This document shows positions 34,180 through 43,486 of a stretch of DNA of 64,000 nucleotides, in pieces. This DNA is from Clostridium cellulovorans 743B (GTDB lineage Bacteria > Bacillota > Clostridia > Clostridiales > Clostridiaceae). The DNA is taken from assembly GCF_000145275.1 (NCBI RefSeq), contig NC_014393.1, positions 4,154,001 through 4,218,000 on the forward strand, read 5' to 3'. Made by a program: the position numbers and the translations under genes. Under the pieces are notes generated by a model that did not search any database, was not told the origin of the DNA, and worked only from the letters and a program-made list of their open reading frames with translations. The number at the start of each line of letters is the position of its first letter. The first letter of the stretch is position 1.

Positions 34180-35028
34180 ATGAAAGACAAAAGTAAAGGT
34201 ATAATATTTATAATTCTTGCCACTATCAGCTTCTCTTCTATGAGCGCAGCAACTAAAGTGGTGAAAGATGTTGGAGCCCTTCAAAAAAGCTTCTTCACCA
34301 GTATCGTTACCTGTGTACTGGTTTTTATTATTTTAAAATGCAATAAGACTAAACTATTTGGACATAAGGAAAACCGAAAGTTTCTATTACTAAGAGCTTT
34401 TTTTGGCGCCTTAGCGTTGATAACTACATACTATACTATAGATAAAATGGTTTTATCTGATGCAGTAATACTAGGAAAATTATCACCTTTTTTCACCATA
34501 CTTATGAGTTTCGTATTGTTAAAGGAAAGAGTTTCAAAATTACAAATAGTTACGTTGATTATTGCATTTTCAGGAAGTTTACTTGTTATTAAGCCAGGCT
34601 TTAACTCTGAACTACTTCCTGCTTTAGTTGGAGTAGCTTCAGCATTATTCGCTGGAATTGCCTACAGCTTTATACGCAAAATTGGTAATAAGGAAAACTT
34701 CTTTACAATAGTTTTTTGCTATTCAACTACAACTTTACTTCTCACTACACCATACATCCTGTTTAGTTACGATCATATGAATATTTATGAACTAAGCTTT
34801 CTTTTGTTAGCAGGGGTATTTTCAACCTTAGGTCAGATCTTTTTAACCTTAGGTTATACTTACGGTAAAGCTGCCGATATATCCATGTATGATTACGTTG
34901 GGATTATTTATTCAGCCATAATTGGCTATGGAATTTTTAACGAACTTCCAGATATCTATAGCTTTTTAGGTTATATTATAATTATAGGTTCTTCCTTATA
35001 CCCTGTACTTATAAAAAGGAAAACGTAA
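34180..35028 (+). CDS. EamA-family (DMT) transporter, first of tandem pair
   Basis: 282 residues, ten predicted membrane helices formed by two EamA repeats (about 5-135 and 147-278). The second half contains LVGVASALFAGIAYSFIRKI and ISMYDYVGIIYSAIIGYGIFNE, typical of drug/metabolite transporters. The ribosome site is AAGGAG. It is followed 31 bases later by a paralogue; the two probably arose by tandem duplication and may be redundant or form a pair. A decayed third copy lies at 37.5 kb. Substrate unknown; amino acid or metabolite export is usual for the family. Confidence 0.85.
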   Translation: MKDKSKGIIFIILATISFSSMSAATKVVKDVGALQKSFFTSIVTCVLVFIILKCNKTKLFGHKENRKFLLLRAFFGALALITTYYTIDKMVLSDAVILGKLSPFFTILMSFVLLKERVSKLQIVTLIIAFSGSLLVIKPGFNSELLPALVGVASALFAGIAYSFIRKIGNKENFFTIVFCYSTTTLLLTTPYILFSYDHMNIYELSFLLLAGVFSTLGQIFLTLGYTYGKAADISMYDYVGIIYSAIIGYGIFNELPDIYSFLGYIIIIGSSLYPVLIKRKT

Positions 35029-35059
35029 TTTCAAGCTATATTTAAGGAGATTTTTACTT

Positions 35060-35914
35060 ATGAATAATAAAACTAAAGGCATCATGTTCATGCTTATCGC
35101 TTCATTAAGCTTTGCAATTATGACTGTTTTTGTTAAGCTCTCTGGAGATTTGCCTTCAACACAAAAAACCTTTTTCAGGAATCTGGTTACTGTAGTAGTA
35201 GCTTTGATTCCTGCATTAAAAAACAAATCAAAACTTTTCGGAAAAAAAGAGAACCAAGGGCTCTTACTAATAAGATCAACCCTTGGTACTCTTGGAATTG
35301 TCGCAAGTTTTTATGCTATAGATCATTTACTCCTTGCAGATGCTACTATGCTAAATAAATTAAGCCCTTTCTTCGTTATAATTTTTTCCTTTTTATTTTT
35401 AAAAGAAAAAATTACTAAAGCTCAATTTATTTCACTAATCATAGCTTTTGTAGGAAGTCTCTTTATAGTTAAACCATCTTTTAATGTAAGCATAATTCCT
35501 GCATTAGTTGCAATTTTAGGGGCTATTTGTGCTGGTGGAGCTTATACATATGTTAGAACTTTAAGAGGAAGAGAAAAAAATTATACAATAGTATTTTATT
35601 TCTCTCTTTTCTCTTGTGTTTCAACTTCACCATTTTTATTTATAAGCTATCACCCTATGACTCTTATTCAACTTTCATCACTTTTAATTGCTGGAGTTTT
35701 TGCATCTATTGCACAAATGACTCTGACAACGGCTTATAGCTATGCACCAGCTTCTGACATATCTATTTATGATTATACTCAGATTATTTTCTCAGCATTC
35801 CTTGGAATGATGCTATTTAATGAGGCTCCTGATTATCTTAGTATTATAGGTTATATTCTTATAATTGGTTCCTCTGCTGCTGCCTTTCTATATGAAAAAT
35901 CTAAAGGTAAATAA
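35060..35914 (+). CDS. EamA-family (DMT) transporter, second of tandem pair
   Basis: 284 residues, ten predicted membrane helices, clearly paralogous to the preceding gene along its length (for example LLADATMLNKLSPFFVIIFS against LSDAVILGKLSPFFTILMS). A GGAGATTTTTACTT ribosome site lies in the 31-base gap. Same operon. Substrate unknown. Confidence 0.85.
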   Translation: MNNKTKGIMFMLIASLSFAIMTVFVKLSGDLPSTQKTFFRNLVTVVVALIPALKNKSKLFGKKENQGLLLIRSTLGTLGIVASFYAIDHLLLADATMLNKLSPFFVIIFSFLFLKEKITKAQFISLIIAFVGSLFIVKPSFNVSIIPALVAILGAICAGGAYTYVRTLRGREKNYTIVFYFSLFSCVSTSPFLFISYHPMTLIQLSSLLIAGVFASIAQMTLTTAYSYAPASDISIYDYTQIIFSAFLGMMLFNEAPDYLSIIGYILIIGSSAAAFLYEKSKGK

Positions 35915-36012
35915 AAAGTTCCATAATAAAATTAAACTATCTTCTGATTATCACATGAAAAGCTTGTAAAGTATCCCATACGGAACATGATATGGTATAA
36001 TGATACCCCAAA

Positions 36013-36252
36013 ATGTCATCTAGAGTAAAACTTACAACATTTTGCGAAAACAACGTTCATCAAACTTCATTATCTGATACTATAAACCAAATGCCTAAAT
36101 ATCTTCAAGATATTTTAAAGAACTCTTGAGCACAGACGTTTAGGTACTATATTTTTCCGAGTATTAATGATGAACGTTTTTCTCCTAGTCTATTTAGCAT
36201 TGGTAATAATACAGGTTATATTGCAAATATAATCGAAACTTTTTCAGATTGA
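36013..36252 (+). pseudogene. Fragment of a transposase-like gene
   Basis: An 80-codon plus-strand frame with one internal TGA (codon 39). It reads MPKYLQDILKNS-stop-AQTFRYYIFPSIND, then ERFSPSLFSIGNNTGYIANI, recalling the N-terminus of DDE transposases in which a LRD/YELIFPxIDEExF segment precedes SRPNxPVN. The rest of the element is missing. The assignment is tentative; that it is a gene remnant is more certain. It fills part of the 465-base gap between the EamA pair and the sugar-binding protein. Confidence 0.35.
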
Positions 36253-36379
36253 AAGGTTTATACTTTATTTTACCATAAAGTAGTAACATTCTTTTTCTCA
36301 TACTTTTTCAAATTACGCATAGAATAAATTTAATATTTAAATACACCCTAATGAGTAAGAATAAACACAGGTGACTGTA

Positions 36380-37429
36380 ATGAATATATTAAAAAAAGTA
36401 ATAATATTTTTTATTCCATTTATAATGCTTTTCACCTCAATGAATAAAATGCCAAATATCATATGCTTACAAACTGCTAGTGTAAGAAAAATAACTAATG
36501 TAGGCGTAATGTTTTTTAATATTAATGATCCATATATGTCGCTTGTAAAGCAAAGTCTAAATAATATACAAAACGAACATGAAGATACTATAAAATTCAC
36601 TTTTTTTGATGGTCAAGATAATCAAGCTGTACAAGATGCAATTTTATCTTCTATATTTAATAAAAATTTTGATCTTTTACTAATCGATATGGTTAATTCA
36701 AATGAAACTTTAGTATCAGATGTTGTTAATAAAGCTCAAAAAAATAATACACCTTTAATTTTATTTAGTTTTGAATTATCTAATATACCACAAATTGTTA
36801 AGTCCTATAAAAGGGTTGTTTTTATAGCAACCGATTCTAGAAAGTCTGGAATTATTCAAGGCAAAATTATTGTAGATAAATGGCTTGCTAACAAAGATAT
36901 CCTAGACAGAAATAGAGATGATAAAATTCAATATATTATGCTAAAAGGTAATCCTGACAGCAAAGCAACAAATTACCGAAGTAATTATTCTATATCAACA
37001 ATCAGTGATTCAGGAATAGCAACTGAAGAATTAGCATCAAGAGTATGTAATTGGGATAAGGAATTAGCTAAATTAACCATGAATTCCTTACTTTTAAACT
37101 TATCCAATAAAGTGGAGGTTATAATTTCTAATAACGATGCTATGGCAATAGGAGCTATTGAGGCTTTACAAAAATATGGTTATAATAAAGGAGGGAAAAC
37201 TAAAAATATACCAGTTTTCGGAGTTGACGGAATACCAGAAGCAAGAGAATTAGTCAATAAAGGTATTATGGCTAGCACTGTTATTCAAGACCCTAACGAA
37301 TTGGCACAAGCACTTTATACTGTTGGAATCAATCTAGTTTTAAATAGAAATCCTATAGAAAATACAAAATATCAATTTGACAAAACAGGAATAGCAATAG
37401 AAATGCCTTACTATGAATACAAACAATAA
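36380..37429 (+). CDS. Orphan periplasmic-binding protein, galactose/glucose (MglB-like)
   Basis: 349 residues from ATG 36380 (AGGTGA upstream; a GTG three codons earlier is less well placed). The N-terminal hydrophobic segment (IIFFIPFIMLFTS) is a signal or anchor, without a clear lipobox. The mature part is a type 1 sugar-binding fold: VGVMFFNINDPYMS, FDLLLIDMVN, IISNNDAMAIGAIEALQKYG and VFGVDGIPEARELV, as in galactose-binding MglB. No ABC permease or ATPase is adjacent, so it may serve as a sensor partner or work with a transporter elsewhere. The fold is sure, the ligand less so. Confidence 0.8.
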   Translation: MNILKKVIIFFIPFIMLFTSMNKMPNIICLQTASVRKITNVGVMFFNINDPYMSLVKQSLNNIQNEHEDTIKFTFFDGQDNQAVQDAILSSIFNKNFDLLLIDMVNSNETLVSDVVNKAQKNNTPLILFSFELSNIPQIVKSYKRVVFIATDSRKSGIIQGKIIVDKWLANKDILDRNRDDKIQYIMLKGNPDSKATNYRSNYSISTISDSGIATEELASRVCNWDKELAKLTMNSLLLNLSNKVEVIISNNDAMAIGAIEALQKYGYNKGGKTKNIPVFGVDGIPEARELVNKGIMASTVIQDPNELAQALYTVGINLVLNRNPIENTKYQFDKTGIAIEMPYYEYKQ

Positions 37430-37479
37430 CTCTCAAAGACATAATTCATTTTTTATCCTGTGATTTTATAGGATGACCT

Positions 37480-37655
37480 TAGCTATAACTGCTCCTTATG
37501 TTATTTTCAGTTATGATTCAATGACATAATCAATTGGTTTTTCTTTTACTTGCGGGTGTATTCTCAACCTCAGGACAGATATTTTTAGCCTTTTGCTATA
37601 CCTATGGCAAAGCGGCAAGTATTTCAATGATGACTATATAGGAATTAATAACTCC
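37480..37655 (+). pseudogene. Remnant of a third EamA transporter
   Basis: About 170 bases that align with codons 185-245 of the EamA gene at 34180 (TAPYVIFSYDSM, then a GVFST-like segment and CYTYGKAASISM in shifting frames), with frameshifts and stop codons. It lies 50 bases after the sugar-binding protein gene and explains part of the 427-base gap to the terminator at 37.8 kb. Confidence 0.75.
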
Positions 37656-37767
37656 TAAACTATCTTATAATAATACTTCTAATTATTAAATCCATATGCT
37701 ATTGTTAAGACTAATGTATATCCTTAATTGGAATATATATTATGCAAGTTGTTTCTTGAATAATAAA

Positions 37768-37808
37768 AAATTCCTAGAGGTAGTTTCTCCCTCTAGGAAT
37801 TTTTTATT
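37768..37808. terminator. Bidirectional terminator between convergent genes
   Basis: Stem AAAAAATTCCTAGAG / CTCTAGGAATTTTTT with flanking A and T runs on each strand, serving the plus-strand sugar-binding unit and the minus-strand alarmone synthetase gene. Confidence 0.85.
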
Positions 37809-37856
37809 ATTTAAATATTTTCTTTCTAAGAAATTTTAATTTCACATCAGAAATCT

Positions 37857-38645
37857 TTATTTAAACATATCAATTGCTCTTTGGGTTTTAGCTAAAAGTT
37901 CTGATAATTCAACAACATCTCCATCTTTTAAAACTTTATTTAGATGCTCTCTAAATCTCATAGCTTCATTATGCTTTCCTAAAGAAGAAAGAGTTAAGAT
38001 GTTATTTACTATCTCTGTGACAAAAGAAGATTTAACTTCAAAAAGCTTTTGAGCATCTGTTATCTCATCCTTTATTCCAGTCATGAGTTCATCTAAATTA
38101 TATGCAGAATCTGCTGCTTCTTTTAGCTTTCGCTTAATTTCTTCTGGTATAGCTCTCTTATATTTATAATTAAGAGAATGTTCTATAGTTGCCCAGAAAT
38201 TCATAGCTAGAGTTCTTATTTGTATCTCTGCTAGAATTTCCTTTGTGCCCTCTGCCATATGTACTGGATATTTTATTATCATATGATAACTTCTATATCC
38301 ACTTTCTTTTACATTTGTAACGTAATCTTTCTCATAGATTACTTGCATATCGTTTCGTCCTCGTAATATCTTAACCACAGTCCAAATATCATCAACAAAC
38401 TGACACATTATTCTTATACCAGCTATATCCTCCAGCTCGTATTCTACCCTCTCTAAAGGTATTTGGAATTTACTTGCTTTTTCAAGCATACTATTGATTT
38501 CTTTAACCCTACCTGTAATAAACTCAATAGGTGAGTATTCATTTCTCTTTCTATACTCTTTTCTTATACTCTTAAACTTTAATTTTAGTTCTTCTACAGC
38601 TTGATCATAAGGTACTAATATCTCTTTCCATTGTCGTATAGCCAT
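37857..38645 (-). CDS. Small alarmone synthetase (RelA/SpoT domain)
   Basis: 262 residues from ATG 38645, with AAGGATG upstream. It contains only the (p)ppGpp synthetase domain: RVEYELEDIAGIRIMCQFVDDIW, then KESGYRSYHMII and EIQIRTLAMNFWATIEHSLNYKYK (cited in part), with no HD hydrolase, TGS or ACT domains. It is close in size to RelQ/YjbM-type proteins, with a helical C-terminus for tetramer contacts. It makes ppGpp/pppGpp from ATP and GDP/GTP under stress, regulated mainly by expression. Monocistronic. Confidence 0.9.
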   Translation of the reverse strand: MAIRQWKEILVPYDQAVEELKLKFKSIRKEYRKRNEYSPIEFITGRVKEINSMLEKASKFQIPLERVEYELEDIAGIRIMCQFVDDIWTVVKILRGRNDMQVIYEKDYVTNVKESGYRSYHMIIKYPVHMAEGTKEILAEIQIRTLAMNFWATIEHSLNYKYKRAIPEEIKRKLKEAADSAYNLDELMTGIKDEITDAQKLFEVKSSFVTEIVNNILTLSSLGKHNEAMRFREHLNKVLKDGDVVELSELLAKTQRAIDMFK

Positions 38646-38749
38646 TGCATTCATCCTTGTATCTATATAATAATCGTATCCCCGTAAATATTATATAATA
38701 ATTTTCTGGAAATACAAGTCATAAATTACATATTTTTTCCAATTATTTT

Positions 38750-39367
38750 TTAGTCGAATACTGCCGCTTTGTTTTCATCATCTAAAAACTGAAAAATAAT
38801 TTCCATTTCATCTTCAGTTATCCTTGCAGTTGATAATGTTGGAAGCGAGTTTCTATCAAAAAAACCTACATCATTAGTCTCAAGTCCTGGCTTTATTTCT
38901 CCTTCCACCATTTCACACTGTATGAAAATATTATATACATGTGATGATGTTGGAAGATGCGGATGTTTTGATCTATCAAAAACAGCTAAAAGTTTTACCG
39001 GTTTTACCTTTATTCCAGCTTCTTCAAAGGTTTCCTTTGCCGCAACCTCACCTGGAGTATAACCTATATCACTCCAACCTCCTGGAAGTGCCCATTTATA
39101 ATCAGCTTTTTCTTGAACCATAAGAACCTTTCCATCTTTAAAAACCACAGACCTTACTACAGTCTTTGGAGTTTGATAGCCAGTTTCTCTTGCAAACAAC
39201 TCTCTTACAGTCTCTATTTCTGTATCAGAATATGTGGCCATAAGCTTTACGCTTATATCTCTAAGTTCCTCATATCTTTCAATGTCATAAGGGTTATTGC
39301 AATTCGCTAGCCCTATCTGCGCCAACGCTTGCACTCTTCTAGCATATTCTATCCATTGGTAACTCAT
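38750..39367 (-). CDS. Nudix hydrolase with N-terminal helical domain
   Basis: 205 residues. The N-terminal 60 residues (SYQWIEYARRVQALAQIGLA, then YDIERYEELRDI) match the helical Nudix_N_2 extension; the Nudix box is GGWSDIGYTPGEVAAKETFEEAG, cited in part, at about 98-120. Members with this architecture act on ADP-ribose or nucleotide sugars. It precedes the alarmone synthetase gene on the same strand, with a 104-base gap. Confidence 0.85.
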   Translation of the reverse strand: MSYQWIEYARRVQALAQIGLANCNNPYDIERYEELRDISVKLMATYSDTEIETVRELFARETGYQTPKTVVRSVVFKDGKVLMVQEKADYKWALPGGWSDIGYTPGEVAAKETFEEAGIKVKPVKLLAVFDRSKHPHLPTSSHVYNIFIQCEMVEGEIKPGLETNDVGFFDRNSLPTLSTARITEDEMEIIFQFLDDENKAAVFD

Positions 39368-39592
39368 TTAATCCACACTCCATTCTTAATACAAAATAAA
39401 ATTTAACTTGCATTCATATAGTCAAAATTTTTATTCACATAATTAAAACTTTCTCTTATAATTAAAATTTTAATTGTAAAATAATTTTTTATTATATTAC
39501 AATTATAGTCCATTTATAGCCAATATTCTATACAATATTGATAATAAAATCTTAGACTTATGTTAATTTTTCTACGAAATATTCTACTTTAT

Positions 39593-40573
39593 CTAAAGCT
39601 TTTCTTTATACCAACAAGTTACGATTTTTTCAGCCTTTTTTCCGTATATACTAAAGCCCTTTTCTACCTGTGCTTCTGATATGTCATATAATTTTGCAGC
39701 CCAATCCCACCAGAAATATCCGCAGAACCAAGTCTTATTCTCTAGTGCAATAAAGGTAGCTTCATAAAAATTTGCCTGTTCATCTTCATCATAAGGAACA
39801 TCTCTTATAAACTCATATGGAGTCATTGCACAGCCTTCAGCACTTCGACAGCCTATTTCTATAAATAATATCTTTTTATTATATTTTTCGCTGAGTTCCT
39901 TTAAAGAAATAAGCTCCTTCTCCCAATTTTTCACCATATTTTCTACAGAATCCTTAGGCTTATCTGCTACAGAAAAATATGCGCTAGTCCCTATGTAATC
40001 GACAGCATCCCAAAAAGTAACATTATTTTCTTTACCATGATTTGCATTATATATTACTGGTCCATTATATAATTCTCTTACATCCTTTATAAGCTTTCTC
40101 CAATAGTCACTTTTTCTCTCGGTTTTAACCATCTCACAGCCGATACAAAACATCTCACAGCCAGTTTTCTCTGCAATCTCTGCATAATGGTTAATAAAAC
40201 TATTATAAGATCTAAACCATTCTTTCCAATAGTCCTTTTTTGTACCCCAGCCTATATCATCAGGAAAATCTATATGACCTCTCCACATGCCATCCTTGCA
40301 ATTAACTACAGGCTTTAAGCAAACCTTAAGTCCTAAGTTATGAGCTTCCTTCACAATATATTCAATATCACTATCTGTTACCGTATAATCATAATCAAAA
40401 TATATGTTAGTTGAATTATACGTATCTTGCCATGTCCAAAAGGAAAGAGCTATCCATTCACTCCCTGTTTCCTTAAGCTTTTTCAGTGAATCTACGGAAT
40501 ACTGTTCTTTCCACTGTCCCCTTGTGGAGTGCCAACCAAAAGTCATACCTTTAACAAAAAAATTATCCCCCAT
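39593..40573 (-). CDS. Intracellular glycoside hydrolase, GH113-like (beta-mannanase)
   Basis: 326 residues, TIM barrel. It begins KGMTFGWHSTRGQW; catalytic candidates are E147 in IGCEMV (acid/base) and E239 in FIEIGCRS (nucleophile), positions similar to those of characterised GH113 beta-1,4-mannanases. GYFWWDWAAK lines the end of the barrel. There is no signal peptide, so it would act on imported manno- or gluco-oligosaccharides. Monocistronic with a GGGGAG ribosome site; no sugar transporter is next to it. Family likely; specificity inferred. Confidence 0.75.
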   Translation of the reverse strand: MGDNFFVKGMTFGWHSTRGQWKEQYSVDSLKKLKETGSEWIALSFWTWQDTYNSTNIYFDYDYTVTDSDIEYIVKEAHNLGLKVCLKPVVNCKDGMWRGHIDFPDDIGWGTKKDYWKEWFRSYNSFINHYAEIAEKTGCEMFCIGCEMVKTERKSDYWRKLIKDVRELYNGPVIYNANHGKENNVTFWDAVDYIGTSAYFSVADKPKDSVENMVKNWEKELISLKELSEKYNKKILFIEIGCRSAEGCAMTPYEFIRDVPYDEDEQANFYEATFIALENKTWFCGYFWWDWAAKLYDISEAQVEKGFSIYGKKAEKIVTCWYKEKL

Positions 40574-40712
40574 AATATACTCCCCTTTTCTTATATAATA
40601 AGAGTTTTCTTCATAATTATATACATAAGTTTTTGCAATTTAAAGTCAAACTTTAAATCCATTTTTTCATGAGACAAAAGTTAACTTTCTAAATTCCTAG
40701 CAAATAAAAACT

Positions 40713-40745
40713 CCTTACGAAAAATTAAAGTAACTTTTCGTAAGG
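40713..40745 (-). terminator. hcp terminator
   Basis: Perfect stem CCTTACGAAAA / TTTTCGTAAGG, followed on the minus strand by GAGTTTTT, about 100 bases after the hcp stop. Confidence 0.8.
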
Positions 40746-40843
40746 AAGCTTTTGAGATATAAGTTTTATTAATAAAGATTGTATTATAGAGATATTTTCA
40801 ATTTAGATATCATGGTTAACTCAAAAATTTTATAAAGTTCTAA

Positions 40844-42475
40844 TTATCCTAAAATTTCCTTTAAATCAGCTTCAACAGTTGTAGTTGGAGCAATATTAAA
40901 GTTTTCAACTAATACATTTAGTACATTTGGTGATACGAAAGCTGGAAGTGTTGGTCCTAGCTTCATGTTCTTTATACCAAGTGATAATAGAGATAGTAAA
41001 ATACATACTGCTTTTTGTTCGTACCAAGAAAGTACTATTGATAGTGGAAGATCATTTACTCCACATTCAAAAGCTTCTGCTAAAGCTAAAGCTATTCTTA
41101 CTGCTGAGTACGCATCATTACATTGTCCTACATCTAGTAACCTTGGTAATCCTGCTACAGTTCCAAAGTCTAACTTGTTGAATCTATATTTTCCGCAAGC
41201 AAGAGTTAATATAACACTATCTTGTGGAAGAGATGTTGCTAAATCTGTATAGTAGTTTCTACCTGGTTTTGCACCGTCACATCCACCGATTAATACAAAT
41301 CTCTTAATGTCTCCATTTTTAACTGCAGATATAATTTCATTTGCATGGCTCAAAGTTGCATTTCTTCCAAACCCAACTAATATTGTTTTTTCTTCTTCAT
41401 CTTCTGCCCAACCACCAAGCTCTAAAGCTTTATCGATAACTGGAGTAAAATCTTTTACGCCATCAACATCTTTTATGTGAGTTGTGTTTGGCCAGTATAC
41501 TACCCCTGAAGTAAACATTCTATCCATATAGCTTGCCTTTGGTTTTTGGATACAGTTTGTTGTCATTAATATAGCTCCAGGAATGTTATCAAATTCTTTT
41601 TGTTGTTCTTGCCAAGCTCCACCAAAGTTTCCTACTAAGTGTGAATACTTTTTAAGTTCTGGATAAGCATGAGTTGGAAGCATTTCACCATGAGTATAGA
41701 TGTTTATTCCTTTTCCTTCTGTTTGTTCTAATAATTGTTTTAAATCTTTTAAATCATGGCCAGATACTACGATAAAAGGTCCTTTTTTCTTTGTAATTCT
41801 TACTGCTGTAGGCTCTGGATGTCCATAAGTTCCTGTATTGGCAGCATCAAGCATTTCCATGCATTTGAAGTTAACTTGACCAAGTTCCATAGCAAGTCCT
41901 ACATAATCATTTACAGTTAAAGTATCGTCAAGAGTAGCTGCTAAAGCTTTTAAGAAAAATTTATTTACATCATCATTGCTTTGTCCTAAAACTTTAGCGT
42001 GATGAGTATATGCAGCCATACCCTTTAGCCCATACATTATAAGTTCTCTTAAAGATCTTACATCTTCGTTTAAACTTGCATCAGCTCTAACACCAAATCT
42101 AACAGCTTCTTTAATCATTTCTTCTTTATCTGATGGAGCCACATATTCTGCAAACTCAGATCCAATGACTTTTGAAGCTTCTTTCATTTCTTTTTTGATT
42201 TCATTTGAAAGAATAACTAAGTCAGCAAATTTATCTTCGTCAAAACTAACATTTGTTAAAGTTGAAAATAATCCATCTGCCACAAAAACACTTAATTTTT
42301 CTGATGGAACATAACCGTTTTCTACAGCCTTATTACCATAGAAACCAATTCCTTTTAATTGATGTATTAATAAATCTTGAAGTGCTGCCACTCTTGGATT
42401 TTTTCCACAGACCCCTGAAACTGTACACCCTGACTCTCCTGCTCTTTGTTCACATTGATAACAAAACATACTCAT
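40844..42475 (-). CDS. hcp: Hybrid cluster protein / hydroxylamine reductase
   Basis: 543 residues from ATG 42475 (GGGAGGCAAGATT upstream). The N-terminal cysteines MFCYQCEQ...GCTVSGVCG bind the cubane cluster. Hybrid-cluster ligands appear in VVSGHDLKDLKQLL, MLPTHAYPELKKY, NCIQKP, GGCDGAKPGRNYY, LACGKYRFNKLDFG and GQCNDAYSAVRIALALAEAF (cited in part). The protein reduces hydroxylamine in vitro and is thought to detoxify nitric oxide in vivo. A CRP/FNR-type dyad at 42718 is placed at about -41 of the probable promoter. Monocistronic, without the hcr reductase gene. Confidence 0.95.
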   Translation of the reverse strand: MSMFCYQCEQRAGESGCTVSGVCGKNPRVAALQDLLIHQLKGIGFYGNKAVENGYVPSEKLSVFVADGLFSTLTNVSFDEDKFADLVILSNEIKKEMKEASKVIGSEFAEYVAPSDKEEMIKEAVRFGVRADASLNEDVRSLRELIMYGLKGMAAYTHHAKVLGQSNDDVNKFFLKALAATLDDTLTVNDYVGLAMELGQVNFKCMEMLDAANTGTYGHPEPTAVRITKKKGPFIVVSGHDLKDLKQLLEQTEGKGINIYTHGEMLPTHAYPELKKYSHLVGNFGGAWQEQQKEFDNIPGAILMTTNCIQKPKASYMDRMFTSGVVYWPNTTHIKDVDGVKDFTPVIDKALELGGWAEDEEEKTILVGFGRNATLSHANEIISAVKNGDIKRFVLIGGCDGAKPGRNYYTDLATSLPQDSVILTLACGKYRFNKLDFGTVAGLPRLLDVGQCNDAYSAVRIALALAEAFECGVNDLPLSIVLSWYEQKAVCILLSLLSLGIKNMKLGPTLPAFVSPNVLNVLVENFNIAPTTTVEADLKEILG

Positions 42476-42691
42476 AATCTTGCCTCCCAAAATACTCTTA
42501 TTTATAATTTAAATATTCATGAGTCGAAATTGATTTTTGTTTACCTCTACATAAATTTACTTTCAGTACTTACGTTATATTCTTGGCGCTTTCGATTAAT
42601 GTTGTTTCCTTAGTTACCTTTAGGATTTATCTAAGCGCCTCAACCCCCTGTAGCTTTAAACTAATTATTTTGTTCCTTGCTACAACTATAT

Positions 42692-42733
42692 AATATACCA
42701 ACACGGTGCACTTTTTCTGTAACATTGGTTACA
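42692..42733 (-). promoter_or_regulatory. hcp promoter with CRP/FNR-type activator dyad
   Basis: Perfect dyad TGTAAC-CAAT-GTTACA on the minus strand (42733-42718), 20 bases before a TATATT/TATTAT -10 region (from 42697). This puts its centre near -41, the class II activator position. HcpR-type regulators of the CRP/FNR family control hcp in many anaerobes; the match to that family is inference. Confidence 0.65.
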
Positions 42734-42739
42734 CTATAT

Positions 42740-43286
42740 GCATTTTTTTAAATATTTTTTGGTAATTTTAAATACATCAATAATATGTAATTGAATATAT
42801 TTTTAAAAAGCTTTTACAAATAAACAAAGTCTTCTATAATAAGTGATTGATTCGTCTATACTTATTTTTCACTCATTATTATCCAATGTTTCCTCTCATT
42901 TATATGTTTCGCATTTCGTAAAGTCATTATATAATGATAACACTTTATAAATCTTATTTCTGTGAGAGGTACTAGTGATACTACCCCATCAATATTAATC
43001 TTAGGTAAAACATTCTAAACTCTTTAATAATTTCATTTTCCCAATAAATCATATATTAAATATATAAGTTCTGATTAAAAATTTACATTGATTTCATAGG
43101 TGGTATTTTTTTAATGCGCAAACATTATTAAAACTTATACCCACTATTAAGTTCGTAAAAATTTATGGTATTAACTAGCTATAAATACTTCTTCCCATAA
43201 TTTTATAATATAAATAAGTAGTTTTATAATATTTTAAACTTTATTTTAAATTAAATTAAATATTTCAAATAAAAATTCTAAAAAAG
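42740..43286. other. AT-rich spacer between hcp and flagellin
   Basis: About 550 bases of very AT-rich sequence between the divergent hcp and flagellin promoters. I find no open frame with a ribosome site, no repeat and no RNA motif. Confidence 0.5.
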
Positions 43287-43288
43287 TG

Positions 43289-43315
43289 TAAAGTATATGA
43301 AATCACTCTCGATAT
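43289..43315 (+). promoter_or_regulatory. Sigma-D (sigma-28) flagellin promoter
   Basis: TAAA, exactly 15 bases, CTCGATAT; the consensus is TAAA-N15-GCCGATAT. Transcription would start near 43322, giving a 165-base leader. Confidence 0.85.
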
Positions 43316-43321
43316 ACCTAG

Positions 43322-43400
43322 TGTGAGGACGAGCTATTAAATATCAAATTAGCTAGAATGTCCCGAGAGGTTCCACTGTGGAACTAAAGATTTATACCTT
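43322..43400 (+). ncRNA. Structured 5' leader of the flagellin mRNA
   Basis: Two hairpins: GGAC-G-AGCTA, 13-base loop, TAGCT-AGAAT-GTCC (43327-43363), and GTTCC-ACTGT-GGAAC (43370-43384). Flagellin leaders in Bacillus bind CsrA at GGA motifs; a GGA lies at the foot of the first hairpin. No match to a riboswitch I know. Confidence 0.5.
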
Positions 43401-43486
43401 GATCAATAAATTGAACTTAGCTAACTACAAATTAAAAATATAAGCATATTGATGCACAAAAGTGAAAACTTAGGAGGAATTTTATT

